Positions 19,700 through 29,930 of a stretch of DNA of 64,000 nucleotides are shown here, one piece after another. The translations under genes were made by a program, and so were the position numbers. The number at the start of each line of letters is the position of its first letter. Within the stretch, counting starts at the first letter, position 1. Source of the stretch: Enterococcus sp. PF1-24 (GTDB lineage: Bacteria; Bacillota; Bacilli; Lactobacillales; Enterococcaceae); contig NZ_JARXWL010000001.1 in assembly GCF_029893325.1 (NCBI RefSeq), positions 124,001 to 188,000 on the forward strand, written 5' to 3'. The notes under the pieces are model-generated. The model worked only from the letters and a program-made list of their open reading frames with translations. It had not been told where the DNA came from and did no database searches.

Positions 19700-21778
19700 T
19701 TATTTTTGAACGGCTTCTTCATAGTCGCCATTAATACAAATGACTTGTTTGCCACCTTTAACTTTTTTCTCCACTAAATATTTACCACATTTCGGACATT
19801 TACGACCGACTGGTTTATCCCATGAAGTAAAATCACACTCTGGGAAGCGAGAGCAACCATAAAAAATTCGATTCTTTTTAGATTTTCGCTCCACTACTTG
19901 GCCTTTTTCACAAACCGGACAAGTTACGCCAATTTCTTTAATAATTGGTTTCGTGTTGCGACAATCGGGGAAGTTACTACAAGCATAAAATTTGCCGTAA
20001 CGACCTAATTTGATCACCATTGGATGACCACAAAGATCACAGTCAAAGTTAGCTGGTTCATCTTTAATCTGAATTTTTTCGATTTTTTCTTCCGCTTCAA
20101 CTAATTCTTTTTCAAAAGGTCGATAGAAGCGGTCGACAACTTTAACCCATTCTTCTTTGCCTTCTTCAATCTTATCAAGGCTACCTTCCATCTCAGCGGT
20201 AAAGTGAACATCAACAATTTGTGGGAAGAAATCAACGATTAAAGTATTGACAATTTCTCCTAATTCCGTTGGTTCAAAACGCTTTTGCGTTAATTTGACA
20301 TAGTAACGCCGTTGAATCGTCTCTAACGTTGGCGCATAAGTTGACGGACGGCCCACACCATTTTCTTCAAGAGTGCGAATTAAAGTCGCTTCACTAAAGC
20401 GTGCTGGCGGTTGAGTAAAGTGTTGTTTTGGTTCGATATCTAATGATTGAACCACATCGCCAACGACTAATTCTGGTAAAATGTTTTCTTTTTCCTCTTT
20501 ACCATCATCCCGGCCTTCAATGTAAACTTGCATAAAACCTTTAAACTTAATTTTTGAACCATTGGCAATAAAAATCACGCCGTTTTGGTTTAAAGTCACT
20601 TTCATCGTATCCATCACAGCTGGTGTCATTTGGCTAGCGACAAAACGCGACCAAATCAAGTTGTACAATTTCAATTGGTCTTTATCTAAATATTGCTTCA
20701 TTTCATCAGGGGTTCTTAAAGTGCTAGTTGGGCGAATCCCTTCATGGGCATCTTGCGCTCCTTGTGCGTTTTTAACCTTACGGCCCCCATGAGAAGAATA
20801 TTCCTCACCGAATTTCTTTTGGATGTATTCAGCCGCTTCACCTTTGGCGCTATCAGCAATCCGCGTTGAATCGGTACGCATATATGTGATTAAACCAACT
20901 GTGCCTTGTTTCCCTAAAGCAATACCTTCATATAATTGTTGGGCAATCATCATGGTTTTACGGGTTCTAAAATTCAGTTTACGAGCAGCTTCCTGTTGCA
21001 AGCTACTAGTAGTAAACGGCAAAGCTGGATTGCGTTTGCGTTCTTTCTTTTCAACCTTCGTAACATCAAAATCTTTACCAGCTAAACGCTGAGTAATTTC
21101 TTTAACACTTTCAGCCGTTGGTAATTTTTGTTTCTTACCATCGACACCCCAGAAATTTGCTTTGAATTTTTTCTTTTCTTTTTTGAAATTTCCGTCTAAG
21201 CTCCAATATTCTTCAGGAACAAATTCACTAATTTCTTTTTCCCGGTCAATAATAATTTTTAAAGCTACTGATTGAACACGACCAGCGCTTAGACCTTTTT
21301 TAACTTTTCGCCATAAAATCGGACTGATAGAATATCCCACTAAACGGTCTAAAACCCGTCGTGCTTGTTGAGCATCCACTAAGTCAACGTCAATACTACG
21401 AGGTTCTTTAAAGGCCGCTTTCACAGCATCTTTAGTAATTTCATTGAAAACTACCCGATTTTTATCTTTTAAATCTAAACCTAGTAAGAAAGCTAAATGC
21501 CAAGCAATTGCTTCTCCTTCACGGTCCGGGTCACTTGCGAGAAAGACTTTTTGGGCTTTTTTAGCCGCTGCTTTTAAACTTTTAATGACATCGCCTTTAC
21601 CGCGAATTGAAATATAATGAGGTTCGTAATTATTTTCAACATCAATCCCCATTTTACTTTTAGGCAAATCACGAACATGTCCGACACTGGCAACTACTTT
21701 ATAATTTCTTCCTAAATACTTTTCAATTGTTTTAGCCTTAGCTGGTGATTCCACAATAACGAGATATTTATAGGCCAT
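19700..21778 (-). CDS. topA: DNA topoisomerase I
   Basis: Type IA enzyme that relaxes negative supercoils. The TOPRIM domain begins at [19 protein letters not shown], and the active tyrosine is in [12 protein letters not shown]. The C-terminus carries zinc ribbons: CDLCGHPM...CSNFPDC and CPVCEKGQ...CSRFPEC each have four cysteines. The third, CPKCGKYL...CINGDY, has only three because the last Cys is Gly. At 692 residues it is normal length for Firmicutes. It lies between dprA and trmFO. Confidence 0.96.
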   Translation of the reverse strand: MAYKYLVIVESPAKAKTIEKYLGRNYKVVASVGHVRDLPKSKMGIDVENNYEPHYISIRGKGDVIKSLKAAAKKAQKVFLASDPDREGEAIAWHLAFLLGLDLKDKNRVVFNEITKDAVKAAFKEPRSIDVDLVDAQQARRVLDRLVGYSISPILWRKVKKGLSAGRVQSVALKIIIDREKEISEFVPEEYWSLDGNFKKEKKKFKANFWGVDGKKQKLPTAESVKEITQRLAGKDFDVTKVEKKERKRNPALPFTTSSLQQEAARKLNFRTRKTMMIAQQLYEGIALGKQGTVGLITYMRTDSTRIADSAKGEAAEYIQKKFGEEYSSHGGRKVKNAQGAQDAHEGIRPTSTLRTPDEMKQYLDKDQLKLYNLIWSRFVASQMTPAVMDTMKVTLNQNGVIFIANGSKIKFKGFMQVYIEGRDDGKEEKENILPELVVGDVVQSLDIEPKQHFTQPPARFSEATLIRTLEENGVGRPSTYAPTLETIQRRYYVKLTQKRFEPTELGEIVNTLIVDFFPQIVDVHFTAEMEGSLDKIEEGKEEWVKVVDRFYRPFEKELVEAEEKIEKIQIKDEPANFDCDLCGHPMVIKLGRYGKFYACSNFPDCRNTKPIIKEIGVTCPVCEKGQVVERKSKKNRIFYGCSRFPECDFTSWDKPVGRKCPKCGKYLVEKKVKGGKQVICINGDYEEAVQK

Positions 21779-22037
21779 AAATAATGGTTTCCCCTTCCGA
21801 AACTTTTTCTTCTATATAATATATAACTTAAACTTATTTAACCAATCACTTGTTTCTCAAGGTGACGATATAAATCGTATGTAATCATAGCGATTCAAAA
21901 AGTATTTGTCAAGAAAAGCTTTTTAAAGATTTAAAAAAATTTAGCAGTTAAGAGAGAAAAACAGCTGTTAATGAGCGTTATCAAAAGTTTTTTCAATAAT
22001 TCACTACTATTTTATTAAACTTTTAAAAAAATAGCTT

Positions 22038-22898
22038 TTATGTTCTAAAATATTCAAATTCATCAATAATATCGCCAATTTCCATGATACACTTCGCTCC
22101 ATCTTGAATTAACTCTAAACATCCCGTTGATTGACCACTTAAAATATCACCAGGAACTGCAAAAACTTCTCGTCCTTCTTCGCTGGCCAACTGAGCAGTA
22201 ATGAGCGAGCCACTTCGTTGACGTGCTTCAATCACACACGTTCCCCAAGTTAAACCAGCAATAATCCGATTGCGCATGGGAAAATGATATTTCCTTGGTG
22301 GCACACCATCAGGATATTCTGATAACAACAGATGCTCTTGTTTAATTTTATCTTGCAACGCTTGATTTTCCTTGGGGTAGCAGCAGTCAATGCCATTGCC
22401 AATTACCGCAATCGTCTGACCATCATTAGCAATCGTCATCTTATGAGCTAAGCCATCAATCCCTTTAGCTAAACCACTTACTACGACAAAACCGCAAAAT
22501 ACCATACCTGGAATTAATTGTTTCAAGACTTTTTGACCATAAGTAGAGGATACTCTTGAACCCACCACCGCCAAACTTCTTTGTGCTAATAAAGATAAAT
22601 CCCCTTGGTAAAATAACAAAACTGGCGGATTATTGATTTCCTTTAATGCTTCAGGATAAATTTCATCTAAAATCGTAAAATAAGAGCGAGTATTTTGCTT
22701 TACCAATAAGTCAGCTTCTGCAAAGGATTCTTCAAAAATTGCTTTCGTCCGAAACAGTTTAGCGATTTGAATCATTTCATTCATAGATAAAGCTGTTCTT
22801 TGATTTTCTAAACAATAATTCAAAAGTTTAAGTCGCCCAATATTACTAATTCCTTGACAAAACATCAATTTTACTAAAAATGCCTTTAATTCTTCCAT
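22038..22898 (-). CDS. dprA: DNA processing protein DprA (Smf)
   Basis: Loads RecA on incoming single-stranded DNA during natural transformation. The Rossmann-like core shows LAVVGSRVSSTYGQ, VVSGLAKGIDGLAHK, IGNGIDCCYPKEN and the FPMRNRIIAGLT segment. It has 286 residues, with a SAM-like N-terminus and no C-terminal winged helix. The ATG is preceded by GAGG. Presence of dprA alone does not show competence, since it is conserved in non-transformable relatives. Confidence 0.95.
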   Translation of the reverse strand: MEELKAFLVKLMFCQGISNIGRLKLLNYCLENQRTALSMNEMIQIAKLFRTKAIFEESFAEADLLVKQNTRSYFTILDEIYPEALKEINNPPVLLFYQGDLSLLAQRSLAVVGSRVSSTYGQKVLKQLIPGMVFCGFVVVSGLAKGIDGLAHKMTIANDGQTIAVIGNGIDCCYPKENQALQDKIKQEHLLLSEYPDGVPPRKYHFPMRNRIIAGLTWGTCVIEARQRSGSLITAQLASEEGREVFAVPGDILSGQSTGCLELIQDGAKCIMEIGDIIDEFEYFRT

Positions 22899-22981
22899 AA
22901 CAAAAAAACCTCTTTTCCAAAAATAGTAAAATAGTCCTCTTACTATAAGATTTGCAAAAAAAGGTTGATTTCATTTTTTAT

Positions 22982-23749
22982 TTATAAATAATTTTTAATT
23001 GGTGCAAAAGTTTTCCGATGAATCGGTGTAATACCTAATTTTTGAATACCAGCCAAGTGTTCTGCTGTGCCGTAACCAGCATTGCGGTCAAAACCATAAC
23101 CGGGATACTGTTTATCATATTCAACCATCATGTGGTCTCTGGTAACTTTCGCAACAATACTCGCCGCCGCAATTGAAATCGAGCGAGCATCCCCTTTAAT
23201 CAAATTCTCTTGCGGGATACCGTTAGCTAATTTCATAGCATCAATTAATAAAAAGTCAGGTATTTCGGGCAAATTATCAATAGCTTGTTGCATCGCTAAC
23301 TTAGTTGCTTCGTAAATATTAACGTCGTCAATCACTTCTGGACTAATAATTCCCACGCCAATTCCTAAAGCTTGCTTTTCGATCTCCACTAATAAAGATT
23401 CTCTTTTAGCTAAAGAAAGCTGTTTAGAGTCATTAACTCCCACTAAATCTACATTTTGTGGTAAAATAACCGCCGCCGCAACAACCGGACCCGCTAAAGG
23501 TCCGCGGCCAACTTCATCAATGCCAGCAATAATTTGATAGCCTGCTTGCCAATTTTGTTTTTCAAAGAGTAGCATTTCTTGATAATGAGCAGCTATTTCC
23601 GCTTGTTTAGCAAGCCTGTTTTGCCACTGCTGAAGGGCTTGTTGCACGCCCTTGCGCTCATCGCTTTGCCAAAGAGCTAAGCGCTCATCAGCTGCATCAT
23701 TAATTGTTTGCAGCTGCTTTTTAATTTCACTAATTGATTCACTCTTCAT
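22982..23749 (-). CDS. rnhB: ribonuclease HII
   Basis: Removes ribonucleotides from DNA-RNA hybrids. Catalytic motif IIAGIDEVGRGPLAGPVVAA carries the D-E pair; further acidic residues are in VGVNDSKQLS and LLIDAMKL. The C-terminus has GYGFDRNAGYGTAEHLAG. The 255-residue length includes the roughly 70-residue N-terminal extension seen in Bacillus-type RnhB. It overlaps the rbgA stop by 11 bp, so the two are coupled. Confidence 0.95.
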   Translation of the reverse strand: MKSESISEIKKQLQTINDAADERLALWQSDERKGVQQALQQWQNRLAKQAEIAAHYQEMLLFEKQNWQAGYQIIAGIDEVGRGPLAGPVVAAAVILPQNVDLVGVNDSKQLSLAKRESLLVEIEKQALGIGVGIISPEVIDDVNIYEATKLAMQQAIDNLPEIPDFLLIDAMKLANGIPQENLIKGDARSISIAAASIVAKVTRDHMMVEYDKQYPGYGFDRNAGYGTAEHLAGIQKLGITPIHRKTFAPIKNYL

Positions 23750-24605
23750 CTAAACTAACCTCAGCTTCTTCATAGCGATCTAAAGTAAAACCGCCTAACT
23801 TGCCATTACGCAGTTCGTGAATAAACATTTCACTGCCCCGTTCATAATTATCTCGAAAACCACGTTTTTCAGTAATTAACATCAATAATTCTGCACCAGG
23901 TAAGAAAGTATCTTCCTCAGTTAGTTTATAGCGCACTTGTAAGTTTTCTGGATAAAAACGACTGAAAAATTCTAAGCCATAAATAGCTAAATCATCTAAA
24001 TGTAACAGTTGATCTTTAATTGCACCAGTTAAAGCTAATTTTTTACCAATTTCGGCATCATCAAATTTAGGCCACAAAATCCCTGGCGTATCTAACAACT
24101 CCAAATCAGTCCCCATTTTCAACCATTGCTGACCTTTTGTTACGCCGGGTTTATTGCCAGTTTGAGCGATTTTTTTGCCAACTAAACGATTCATTAATGT
24201 TGATTTACCAACATTAGGAATCCCGATGACCATCGCCCGAATCGCTCTTGGCTTCAAGCCACGAGCTTTATCCCGTGCAATTTTTTCTTTTAAAGCAACT
24301 TTGGCTGCTGGAATGATTTTTTTCGTACCTTGATTATCGTGGGCATTAATCGCTAAGGCCGCATATCCTTTGGCGATGAAAAACTGCACCCATTTTTGCG
24401 TTTGTTGCGGATCCGCTAAATCGGCTTTGTTTAACAAAACCAAGCGCGGCTTTTGTTGAATAATTTGATCTAACATTGGATTTCTTGATGCCAAAGGTAA
24501 CCGGGCATCCACTAGTTCAAAAACAATATCTACAAATTTTAATTTTTCCGAAACTTCTCGTTTGGCTTTAGCCATATGGCCCGGAAACCATTGAATTGTG
24601 GTCAT
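23739..24605 (-). CDS. rbgA: ribosome biogenesis GTPase RbgA (YlqF)
   Basis: Circularly permuted GTPase needed for late assembly of the 50S subunit. Motif order is permuted: NKADL (G4) comes before GIPNVGKSTLMNRL (G1), then DTPG (G3). The N-terminus IQWFPGHMAKAKRE is diagnostic. The ATG at 24605, behind AAGGAG with seven-base spacing, is preferred over the upstream ATG at 24629; 288 residues result. It is first in the rbgA-rnhB pair. The 287-bp leader to hup holds the hup terminator and otherwise AT-rich sequence with nothing I can name. Confidence 0.95.
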   Translation of the reverse strand: MTTIQWFPGHMAKAKREVSEKLKFVDIVFELVDARLPLASRNPMLDQIIQQKPRLVLLNKADLADPQQTQKWVQFFIAKGYAALAINAHDNQGTKKIIPAAKVALKEKIARDKARGLKPRAIRAMVIGIPNVGKSTLMNRLVGKKIAQTGNKPGVTKGQQWLKMGTDLELLDTPGILWPKFDDAEIGKKLALTGAIKDQLLHLDDLAIYGLEFFSRFYPENLQVRYKLTEEDTFLPGAELLMLITEKRGFRDNYERGSEMFIHELRNGKLGGFTLDRYEEAEVSLDEE

Positions 24606-24854
24606 GATTGTACTCCTTATTTCCGTCATTTTTTATGTTAAATAGCTTGTCTTTAATCAAATAAAGACAGCTTTTATTAAATACTAGATTAATTAAACTA
24701 TTTCCTATTTTAACATATTAAGCCAGGCTTATGAAATTATCATTTGTAAAATTATTGGTAAATGAATTCAAAAATATATTTAAAAGATAGCAAAATCTTT
24801 TCATTTCTGCCCCTTCTCTGTACCCTTTTATAACTTTCAACTTGTTACAAAGCA

Positions 24855-24883
24855 AAAGACCCCTTGATAATCAAGGGGTCTTT
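24855..24883 (-). terminator. terminator after hup
   Basis: Perfect stem AAAGACCCCTTGA / TCAAGGGGTCTTT with a three-base loop and A/T flanks. Confidence 0.85.
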
Positions 24884-24892
24884 CTAACTGTC

Positions 24893-25168
24893 TTATTTAA
24901 CAGCATCTTTTAACGCTTTACCTGGTTTGAATGCAGGCACTTTGCTAGCTGGAATTTCAATTTCAGCACCAGTTTGAGGGTTACGACCTTTACGAGCTGC
25001 ACGAGCACGTACTTCGAAGTTACCAAAACCGATTAATTGAACTTTTTCACCGCTTGCTAAAGCGTCTTGAATTGAAGAAAATACAGCATCTACTGCTGCA
25101 GTTGCATCTTTTTTAGTTAAGCTAGTAGCTGCTGCAACTTTTTCGATTAATTCTGCTTTGTTTGCCAT
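24893..25168 (-). CDS. hup: DNA-binding protein HU
   Basis: Histone-like dimer that bends and compacts [23 protein letters not shown] starts the helical body; [20 protein letters not shown] is the beta-arm signature with the intercalating proline. The ATG at 25168 is favoured: a GTG four codons upstream (25180) overlaps the strong AGGAGGTGA ribosome site. The resulting 91 residues match the family. It is a single gene with its own terminator. Confidence 0.96.
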   Translation of the reverse strand: MANKAELIEKVAAATSLTKKDATAAVDAVFSSIQDALASGEKVQLIGFGNFEVRARAARKGRNPQTGAEIEIPASKVPAFKPGKALKDAVK

Positions 25169-25412
25169 GGATTGATTCACCTCCTCGACAATAAATTGTT
25201 GATGTAAAACATCTCAGATTGTACTCTCTTCGAGTGGTCCAAAAAGAGTAAGCAAATATTGATTTGGTTCAATATTCTGTAACAACGATAGCATAAGAAC
25301 CTTACAATAGCAAGGTTTTAAGGTTTTTTTTGTTAGTTTTTTTCTTTTTCTACATAAAATTCTCATTTTATCAAATTTTCTTTTACAAAAGACTAGTTTT
25401 ATGATAAAATGC

Positions 25413-26723
25413 CTATTTTCTCCGACGTGGAATAATTTTGATTGGTGTTCCTTCAAAAGCAAAAGCTTTACGAATTTGATTTTCTAAGAAACGCGCGTAA
25501 GAAAAATGCATCAATTCTTCTTCATTTACGAAGATTACAAAAGTTGGTGGTTTCACCGCTACTTGAGTTGCATAAAAAATCTTCAAGCGTTTGCCTTTAT
25601 CGGTTGGTGTCGGATTAATCGCTACGGCGTCCATAATAATATCATTTAAAACTGCAGATGGTACCCGTAAGTTTTGGTTGTAACTAACTTCACTAATTAA
25701 AGCTGGTAATTTATTTAAGCGCTGTTTGGTTACTGCTGAAACAAAAATAATTGGCGCATAATCTAAATAAGAAAATTCATCACGAATTTCAGTTTCAAAA
25801 TCACGTAAAGTATTGGTTTCTTTTTTTACCAAATCCCATTTGTTAACAACGATGACCATGCCACGGCCCGCCTCGTGAGCGTAGCCAGCTACCCGCTTGT
25901 CTTGTTCACGAATACCTTCTTCAGCGTTAAGCACCATTAAAACAACGTCAGAACGGTCAATTGCACGCATCGCACGCATGACACTATATTTTTCGGTGTT
26001 TTCATAGACTTTTCCGCGTTTACGCATGCCGGCAGTATCAATCATTAAATATTTTTGACCTTCTTCATCAACGAAATTCGTATCAATGGCATCTCGCGTC
26101 GTTCCTTCAATTTCTGAAACAATTACACGGTCTTCCCCTAAAATAGCATTAATTAATGAAGATTTACCGACATTTGGACGGCCAATTAAACTAAATTTAA
26201 TGATGTCTTCTTCTTCGGCTTCAATTTCATCGGAAAAATGTTTAACTGCTTCATCTAAAACATCCCCTAAACCTAAACCATGGCTACCTGAAACAGGGAA
26301 AGGTTCTCCTAAGCCTAAACTATAAAATTCATAAATTTCATTACGCATCTCAGGATTATCTACTTTATTAATCACTAAAATAACTGGTTTGTTGCTTCGA
26401 TATAACATTTTAGCAACCATTTCATCCGCATCAGTAATACCTTCACGACCACTGGTCACAAAAAGAATAACATCGGCTTCATCAATCGCAATTTCTGCCT
26501 GATATTTAATTTGTTCCATAAATGGTTCGTCACCTAAATCAAGTCCACCAGTATCAATTAAACTGAATTCTCGACCTAGCCATTCACCTTTAGCATAAAT
26601 ACGATCTCGCGTAACCCCTGGTGTATCTTCAACAATTGATATTCTTTCTCCGGCTATTCGGTTAAAAATTGTCGATTTCCCCACATTAGGACGACCAACA
26701 ATAGCTAATGTTGGATTTGCCAT
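25413..26723 (-). CDS. der: ribosome-associated GTPase Der (EngA)
   Basis: Essential GTPase in 50S assembly. Two tandem G domains are evident: [17 protein letters not shown] at the start with DTGG and NKVD, and [17 protein letters not shown] around residue 180 with DTAGMRKR and NKWD. A KH-like C-terminal domain ends in the basic tail IIPRRRK. At 436 residues it is standard. It sits between rpsA and hup, as in Bacillus. Confidence 0.97.
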   Translation of the reverse strand: MANPTLAIVGRPNVGKSTIFNRIAGERISIVEDTPGVTRDRIYAKGEWLGREFSLIDTGGLDLGDEPFMEQIKYQAEIAIDEADVILFVTSGREGITDADEMVAKMLYRSNKPVILVINKVDNPEMRNEIYEFYSLGLGEPFPVSGSHGLGLGDVLDEAVKHFSDEIEAEEEDIIKFSLIGRPNVGKSSLINAILGEDRVIVSEIEGTTRDAIDTNFVDEEGQKYLMIDTAGMRKRGKVYENTEKYSVMRAMRAIDRSDVVLMVLNAEEGIREQDKRVAGYAHEAGRGMVIVVNKWDLVKKETNTLRDFETEIRDEFSYLDYAPIIFVSAVTKQRLNKLPALISEVSYNQNLRVPSAVLNDIIMDAVAINPTPTDKGKRLKIFYATQVAVKPPTFVIFVNEEELMHFSYARFLENQIRKAFAFEGTPIKIIPRRRK

Positions 26724-26983
26724 ATTGCTTCACTTCCTCTATTTATTCTAAATTGCGCATACAAACTTACACTTGATTACCTAAAAATAAAGCGCCTAAC
26801 AGTTCTCTACTATATAATAATAGATGAAATTTGAAAAAAATTCACCTTTAACTACTAAAAAAACTGATTATTATTGATTTTATTACTTTTTTCAACAATA
26901 AAAAACTCTCAAAAAGCAGATCATATAAATTTCTTTGCAACTTTCCTTAGTTTAACGAAAGTTCCATTTGGTTGCAAGGAAAA
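26724..26983. other. der leader with a compound hairpin
   Basis: Non-coding. CTTTGCAAC (26933-26941) can pair with GTTGCAAGG (26971-26979), and an alternative shorter stem AACTTTC (26939-26945) / GAAAGTT (26957-26963) uses some of the same bases. The rest is AT-rich without recognisable elements. Confidence 0.35.
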
Positions 26984-27015
26984 AAAGATGGTAAAATTCA
27001 AATTTTACCATCTTT
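26984..27015 (-). terminator. terminator after rpsA
   Basis: Perfect 15-bp stem AAAGATGGTAAAATT / AATTTTACCATCTTT with a two-base gap at the tip and an A-run upstream. Confidence 0.85.
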
Positions 27016-27036
27016 CATGACTATTAATTTGTTAGT

Positions 27037-28257
27037 TTACTCTTCTTCGCCAGCATCTTTCAATGCTTGACCAAGAATATCTCCCATTGAAAAGCCAGTT
27101 GATTCTTCTGGAAGTTCATAACTTCCTTCAGTAACTTCTTCAACTACTTGTTCTGTCTCAGTTTTTTCTTCCAAAGCTTTAATGCTTAAAGCAATTCGGT
27201 GTTCGCTAGGATTAAGTTCCAAAACTTTCACTTTAATTTCGTCGCCTTCTTTAAGTAACTCATGAGGCGTTGCAATATGTTTGTGAGAAATTTGTGAAAT
27301 GTGAACAAGTCCTTCAACCCCAGGGAAGACTTCAACGAATGCCCCAAAGCTTGTTAAGCGTTTAACCACACCATCTAGAACACTGTCAACAGCCGCTTTT
27401 TCTTCCACTTCAGACCAAGGTTCTGATAAAGTAGCTTTAATTGATAATGAAACCCGTTCTGTTTCAGGATTAACTGAAAGAATTTTAACAGTTACTTTGT
27501 CGCCAACTGCTAAAACATCACTTGGTTTCGCTACATGAGTGTGTGCTAGTTCAGAAACGTGAACTAATCCATCAATCCCACCTAAATCAACGAACGCCCC
27601 AAAGTCTGTTAAACGAGCAACAGTTCCTTCAACAACAGCGCCTTCAGTTAAGTTAGCCATTACTTGATGTTTTTTAGATTCTTTCTCAGCTTCTAAAATA
27701 GCTTTGTGTGAAAGAATTAAACGATTTTCAGAAGGTTCAATTTCAACAATTTTGAAAGTTAAAGTTTTTCCTTTATAATCAGAAAAATCTTCAACAAAGT
27801 GATCAGCTACCATTGAAGCTGGTACGAAACCACGTACGCCTGCATCAACAACTAAGCCACCTTTAACAACGTTGGTAACTGCTGCTTCAATAACATTGCC
27901 TGCTTTGAAATCTTCTTCAATTTTTTCCCAAATCTTTTTCGCATCAATCCGGCGTTTAGATAATAAATAATTGCCGTTTTCTTTGTCTTTACCGACGATT
28001 GGTGCGATAACTACCAATTCCAGCACATCTCCAACTGAAACAACTTCAGAAATATCCTCAATTGGTAAAGTTGATAATTCTTTAGCAGGAACTACGCCTT
28101 CAACACCAGCGCCTTCAATTCCTACTACAATTTGTTTGTCTTCAATGACCAAAACTTCTGCTTTGACAACATCTCCAACGTTTACTTCTTGGAAACTACT
28201 TAAGGCATCTTCCATAGTTTCTCCCGCTAAATCTTGCTTTTGTTCAAATTCTGTCAT
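27037..28257 (-). CDS. rpsA: 30S ribosomal protein S1-like (four S1 domains)
   Basis: RNA-binding protein with four consecutive S1 folds, recognisable from GDVVKAEVLVIEDKQIVVGI, FKAGNVIEAAVTNVVKGGLV, GAVVEGTVARLTDFGAFVDL and DSVLDGVVKRLTSFGAFVEV. At 406 residues it is the short Gram-positive form (ypfD type) rather than the six-domain proteobacterial S1. The acidic C-terminal tail ends in DAGEEE. ATG follows TAGGAGG. cmk lies upstream, the same pairing as in Bacillus and enterobacteria. Confidence 0.93.
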   Translation of the reverse strand: MTEFEQKQDLAGETMEDALSSFQEVNVGDVVKAEVLVIEDKQIVVGIEGAGVEGVVPAKELSTLPIEDISEVVSVGDVLELVVIAPIVGKDKENGNYLLSKRRIDAKKIWEKIEEDFKAGNVIEAAVTNVVKGGLVVDAGVRGFVPASMVADHFVEDFSDYKGKTLTFKIVEIEPSENRLILSHKAILEAEKESKKHQVMANLTEGAVVEGTVARLTDFGAFVDLGGIDGLVHVSELAHTHVAKPSDVLAVGDKVTVKILSVNPETERVSLSIKATLSEPWSEVEEKAAVDSVLDGVVKRLTSFGAFVEVFPGVEGLVHISQISHKHIATPHELLKEGDEIKVKVLELNPSEHRIALSIKALEEKTETEQVVEEVTEGSYELPEESTGFSMGDILGQALKDAGEEE

Positions 28258-28555
28258 GACAAATATCCTCCTAAACCAACAAATTAATCACACTACTTAC
28301 ATCAGTTTATAGCATTTTCACAAAAAAATAAAGCGATTTCTTATTTTTTTGTATTATAAAATAGATTTTTATAGCCTTAGGCAAAAATAAAAAAACAAAA
28401 AAATTTTTTTATTTTTTTAAATAGCACTTTTTTTGAAAAAAATTCTCAATTCTATAAAATCTTTTCAGCCGATTTCCTTTTCAAAACTAGCTTACAGAGC
28501 TTTTATAAATAACAAAAAAACAGCACTTAACCAACATTTATCAAAAAAAATAAAT
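28258..28555. other. very AT-rich rpsA leader
   Basis: Nearly 300 bp without a gene. At 28384-28425 a run of As is followed by a run of Ts and could fold back as an A/T-only hairpin. The other part is low-complexity AT sequence in which the rpsA promoter should lie; none stands out. Confidence 0.4.
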
Positions 28556-29227
28556 TTATATACTTTTTTTGAAAATAATCTCTTTGATAGCAGCAACAAC
28601 CTCAATTACAGAGAGTCCTGTCGTATCTAATTCAATCGCATCTTCAGCTTTCACTAAAGGTGAAATTTCTCGGGTAGAATCTAAATGGTCTCGCTTTTGA
28701 ATCTCTGCTTGCAACTGCTCTAAAGGCGTATTAATTCCCTTAGCTAAATTTTCTTTATAACGACGTTGTGCCCGTTCTTCCACGCTAGCAATTAAGAAAA
28801 TTTTCACTTCAGCATTTGGCAACACGGCTGTGCCAATATCACGGCCATCCATCACCACGCCGCCATTAACGCCATAGGCTTGCTGTTTTTCTACTAATTT
28901 TTCTCGCACAATTTTTTGCGCAGATACTTCAGAAACTGCATTAGTGACCTCGGGCTGACGAATCGCTAAAGTCACGTCTTCTTGATTGGTAAAAACTAAC
29001 TGCCCCTCATCCGCTTGTTTAAAAGAAATTTCGTAGTTATCAATTAATTCCGCCAATTTTTCCTCATCAGAAAAACCAACTTGATTTTGAATCGCTAAAT
29101 AAGTTACCGCGCGATACATTGCGCCGGTATCCAGATAAATATAATTAAAATCTTTTGCTAAAATTTTGGCAACTGTACTTTTACCAGATGAGGCTGGTCC
29201 ATCAATTGCTATACTGATTTTTTTCAT
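28556..29227 (-). CDS. cmk: cytidylate kinase
   Basis: Phosphorylates CMP and dCMP to the diphosphates. The P-loop is [19 protein letters not shown] at the start; [13 protein letters not shown] and [19 protein letters not shown] are CMP-binding motifs. At 223 residues it is normal. ATG follows GAGG by 7 bases. It lies between the LysM protein gene and rpsA. Confidence 0.96.
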   Translation of the reverse strand: MKKISIAIDGPASSGKSTVAKILAKDFNYIYLDTGAMYRAVTYLAIQNQVGFSDEEKLAELIDNYEISFKQADEGQLVFTNQEDVTLAIRQPEVTNAVSEVSAQKIVREKLVEKQQAYGVNGGVVMDGRDIGTAVLPNAEVKIFLIASVEERAQRRYKENLAKGINTPLEQLQAEIQKRDHLDSTREISPLVKAEDAIELDTTGLSVIEVVAAIKEIIFKKSI

Positions 29228-29259
29228 TCAATGACCTCTTTTATGATTGATTACAAGAA

Positions 29260-29291
29260 GATACAGCCTCCTTATAGAAAGAGGCTGTATC
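29260..29291. terminator. hairpin between the LysM gene and cmk
   Basis: Perfect 11-bp stem GATACAGCCTC / GAGGCTGTATC. The T-run is better on the plus strand than on the minus, so termination of the LysM transcript may be partial. Confidence 0.55.
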
Positions 29292-29298
29292 AAGTTTT

Positions 29299-29847
29299 TT
29301 ATTTAATACGTAAATATTCACCAGGTAAAAGTACATAGTATTCATCAATACCATTTAAAGAATATAAAGTATCTACAGAAATACCATTGCGTTCCGCAAA
29401 AGCATAAGGTCCGTCGCCCGCATAAATTTCAGCGTATTCTGCTTCGCCCTCTTCTTCTAAACCATCCTCAGCTTGTGGGTCTTGGTTTTCAATTGGATCT
29501 GAATAACCATTACCTTCACCAGGGATTCCTTGATTGTCCACAGAATCGGTTGAAGGATCAGCGATTGCTGGGTTGGTTTCAGAAGAAACCACTAATGATG
29601 AACTAGTTGTTGATGTCGCAGCAGTCTTCGGCTCGTTAAATGAATTCTTAAAGATATAATAAGCTACAAAAAGTACCGCAATAATTAAAAATAGCATAAT
29701 TAACATTGACGTTAGGAAAAAAGTGTTACCTCTTTTTTTCTTGCGTTGTTGCATCCTTGAAGACTTTGTTTCATACTCGGTGTCATATATAGTCTGCTCC
29801 CAAGGTTCAGTTGCTCTATTTTTTTTCTGATCGTTCATTTTGCTCAC
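29299..29847 (-). CDS. membrane-anchored LysM-domain protein (YpbE-like)
   Basis: About 182 residues: a charged cytoplasmic N-terminus with the basic run QQRKKKRGN, one membrane helix (FFLTSMLIMLFLIIAVLFVA), an acidic Ser/Thr/Pro/Gly-rich linker, and a single C-terminal LysM repeat (DGPYAFAERNGISVDTLYSL). It probably anchors in the membrane and binds peptidoglycan outside. I start it at GTG 29847, spaced from GGGAGG by about 11 bases; ATG 29838 and an upstream GTG 29877 are alternatives. It lies between recS and cmk, as ypbE does in Bacillus. Confidence 0.8.
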   Translation of the reverse strand: MSKMNDQKKNRATEPWEQTIYDTEYETKSSRMQQRKKKRGNTFFLTSMLIMLFLIIAVLFVAYYIFKNSFNEPKTAATSTTSSSLVVSSETNPAIADPSTDSVDNQGIPGEGNGYSDPIENQDPQAEDGLEEEGEAEYAEIYAGDGPYAFAERNGISVDTLYSLNGIDEYYVLLPGEYLRIK

Positions 29848-29930
29848 GTTATTCTCTACCTCCCAAAATACTGTCACTTGTCATTATAGCATATTCCTTT
29901 TATTTGTGGTTTCTAAATTACAATTTTATT

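Noticed and set aside
25214-25462. 82-codon frame on the minus strand between der and hup
   Set aside because: Overlaps the der 3' end, no ribosome site, composition of an AT-rich leader; treated as the hup promoter region.
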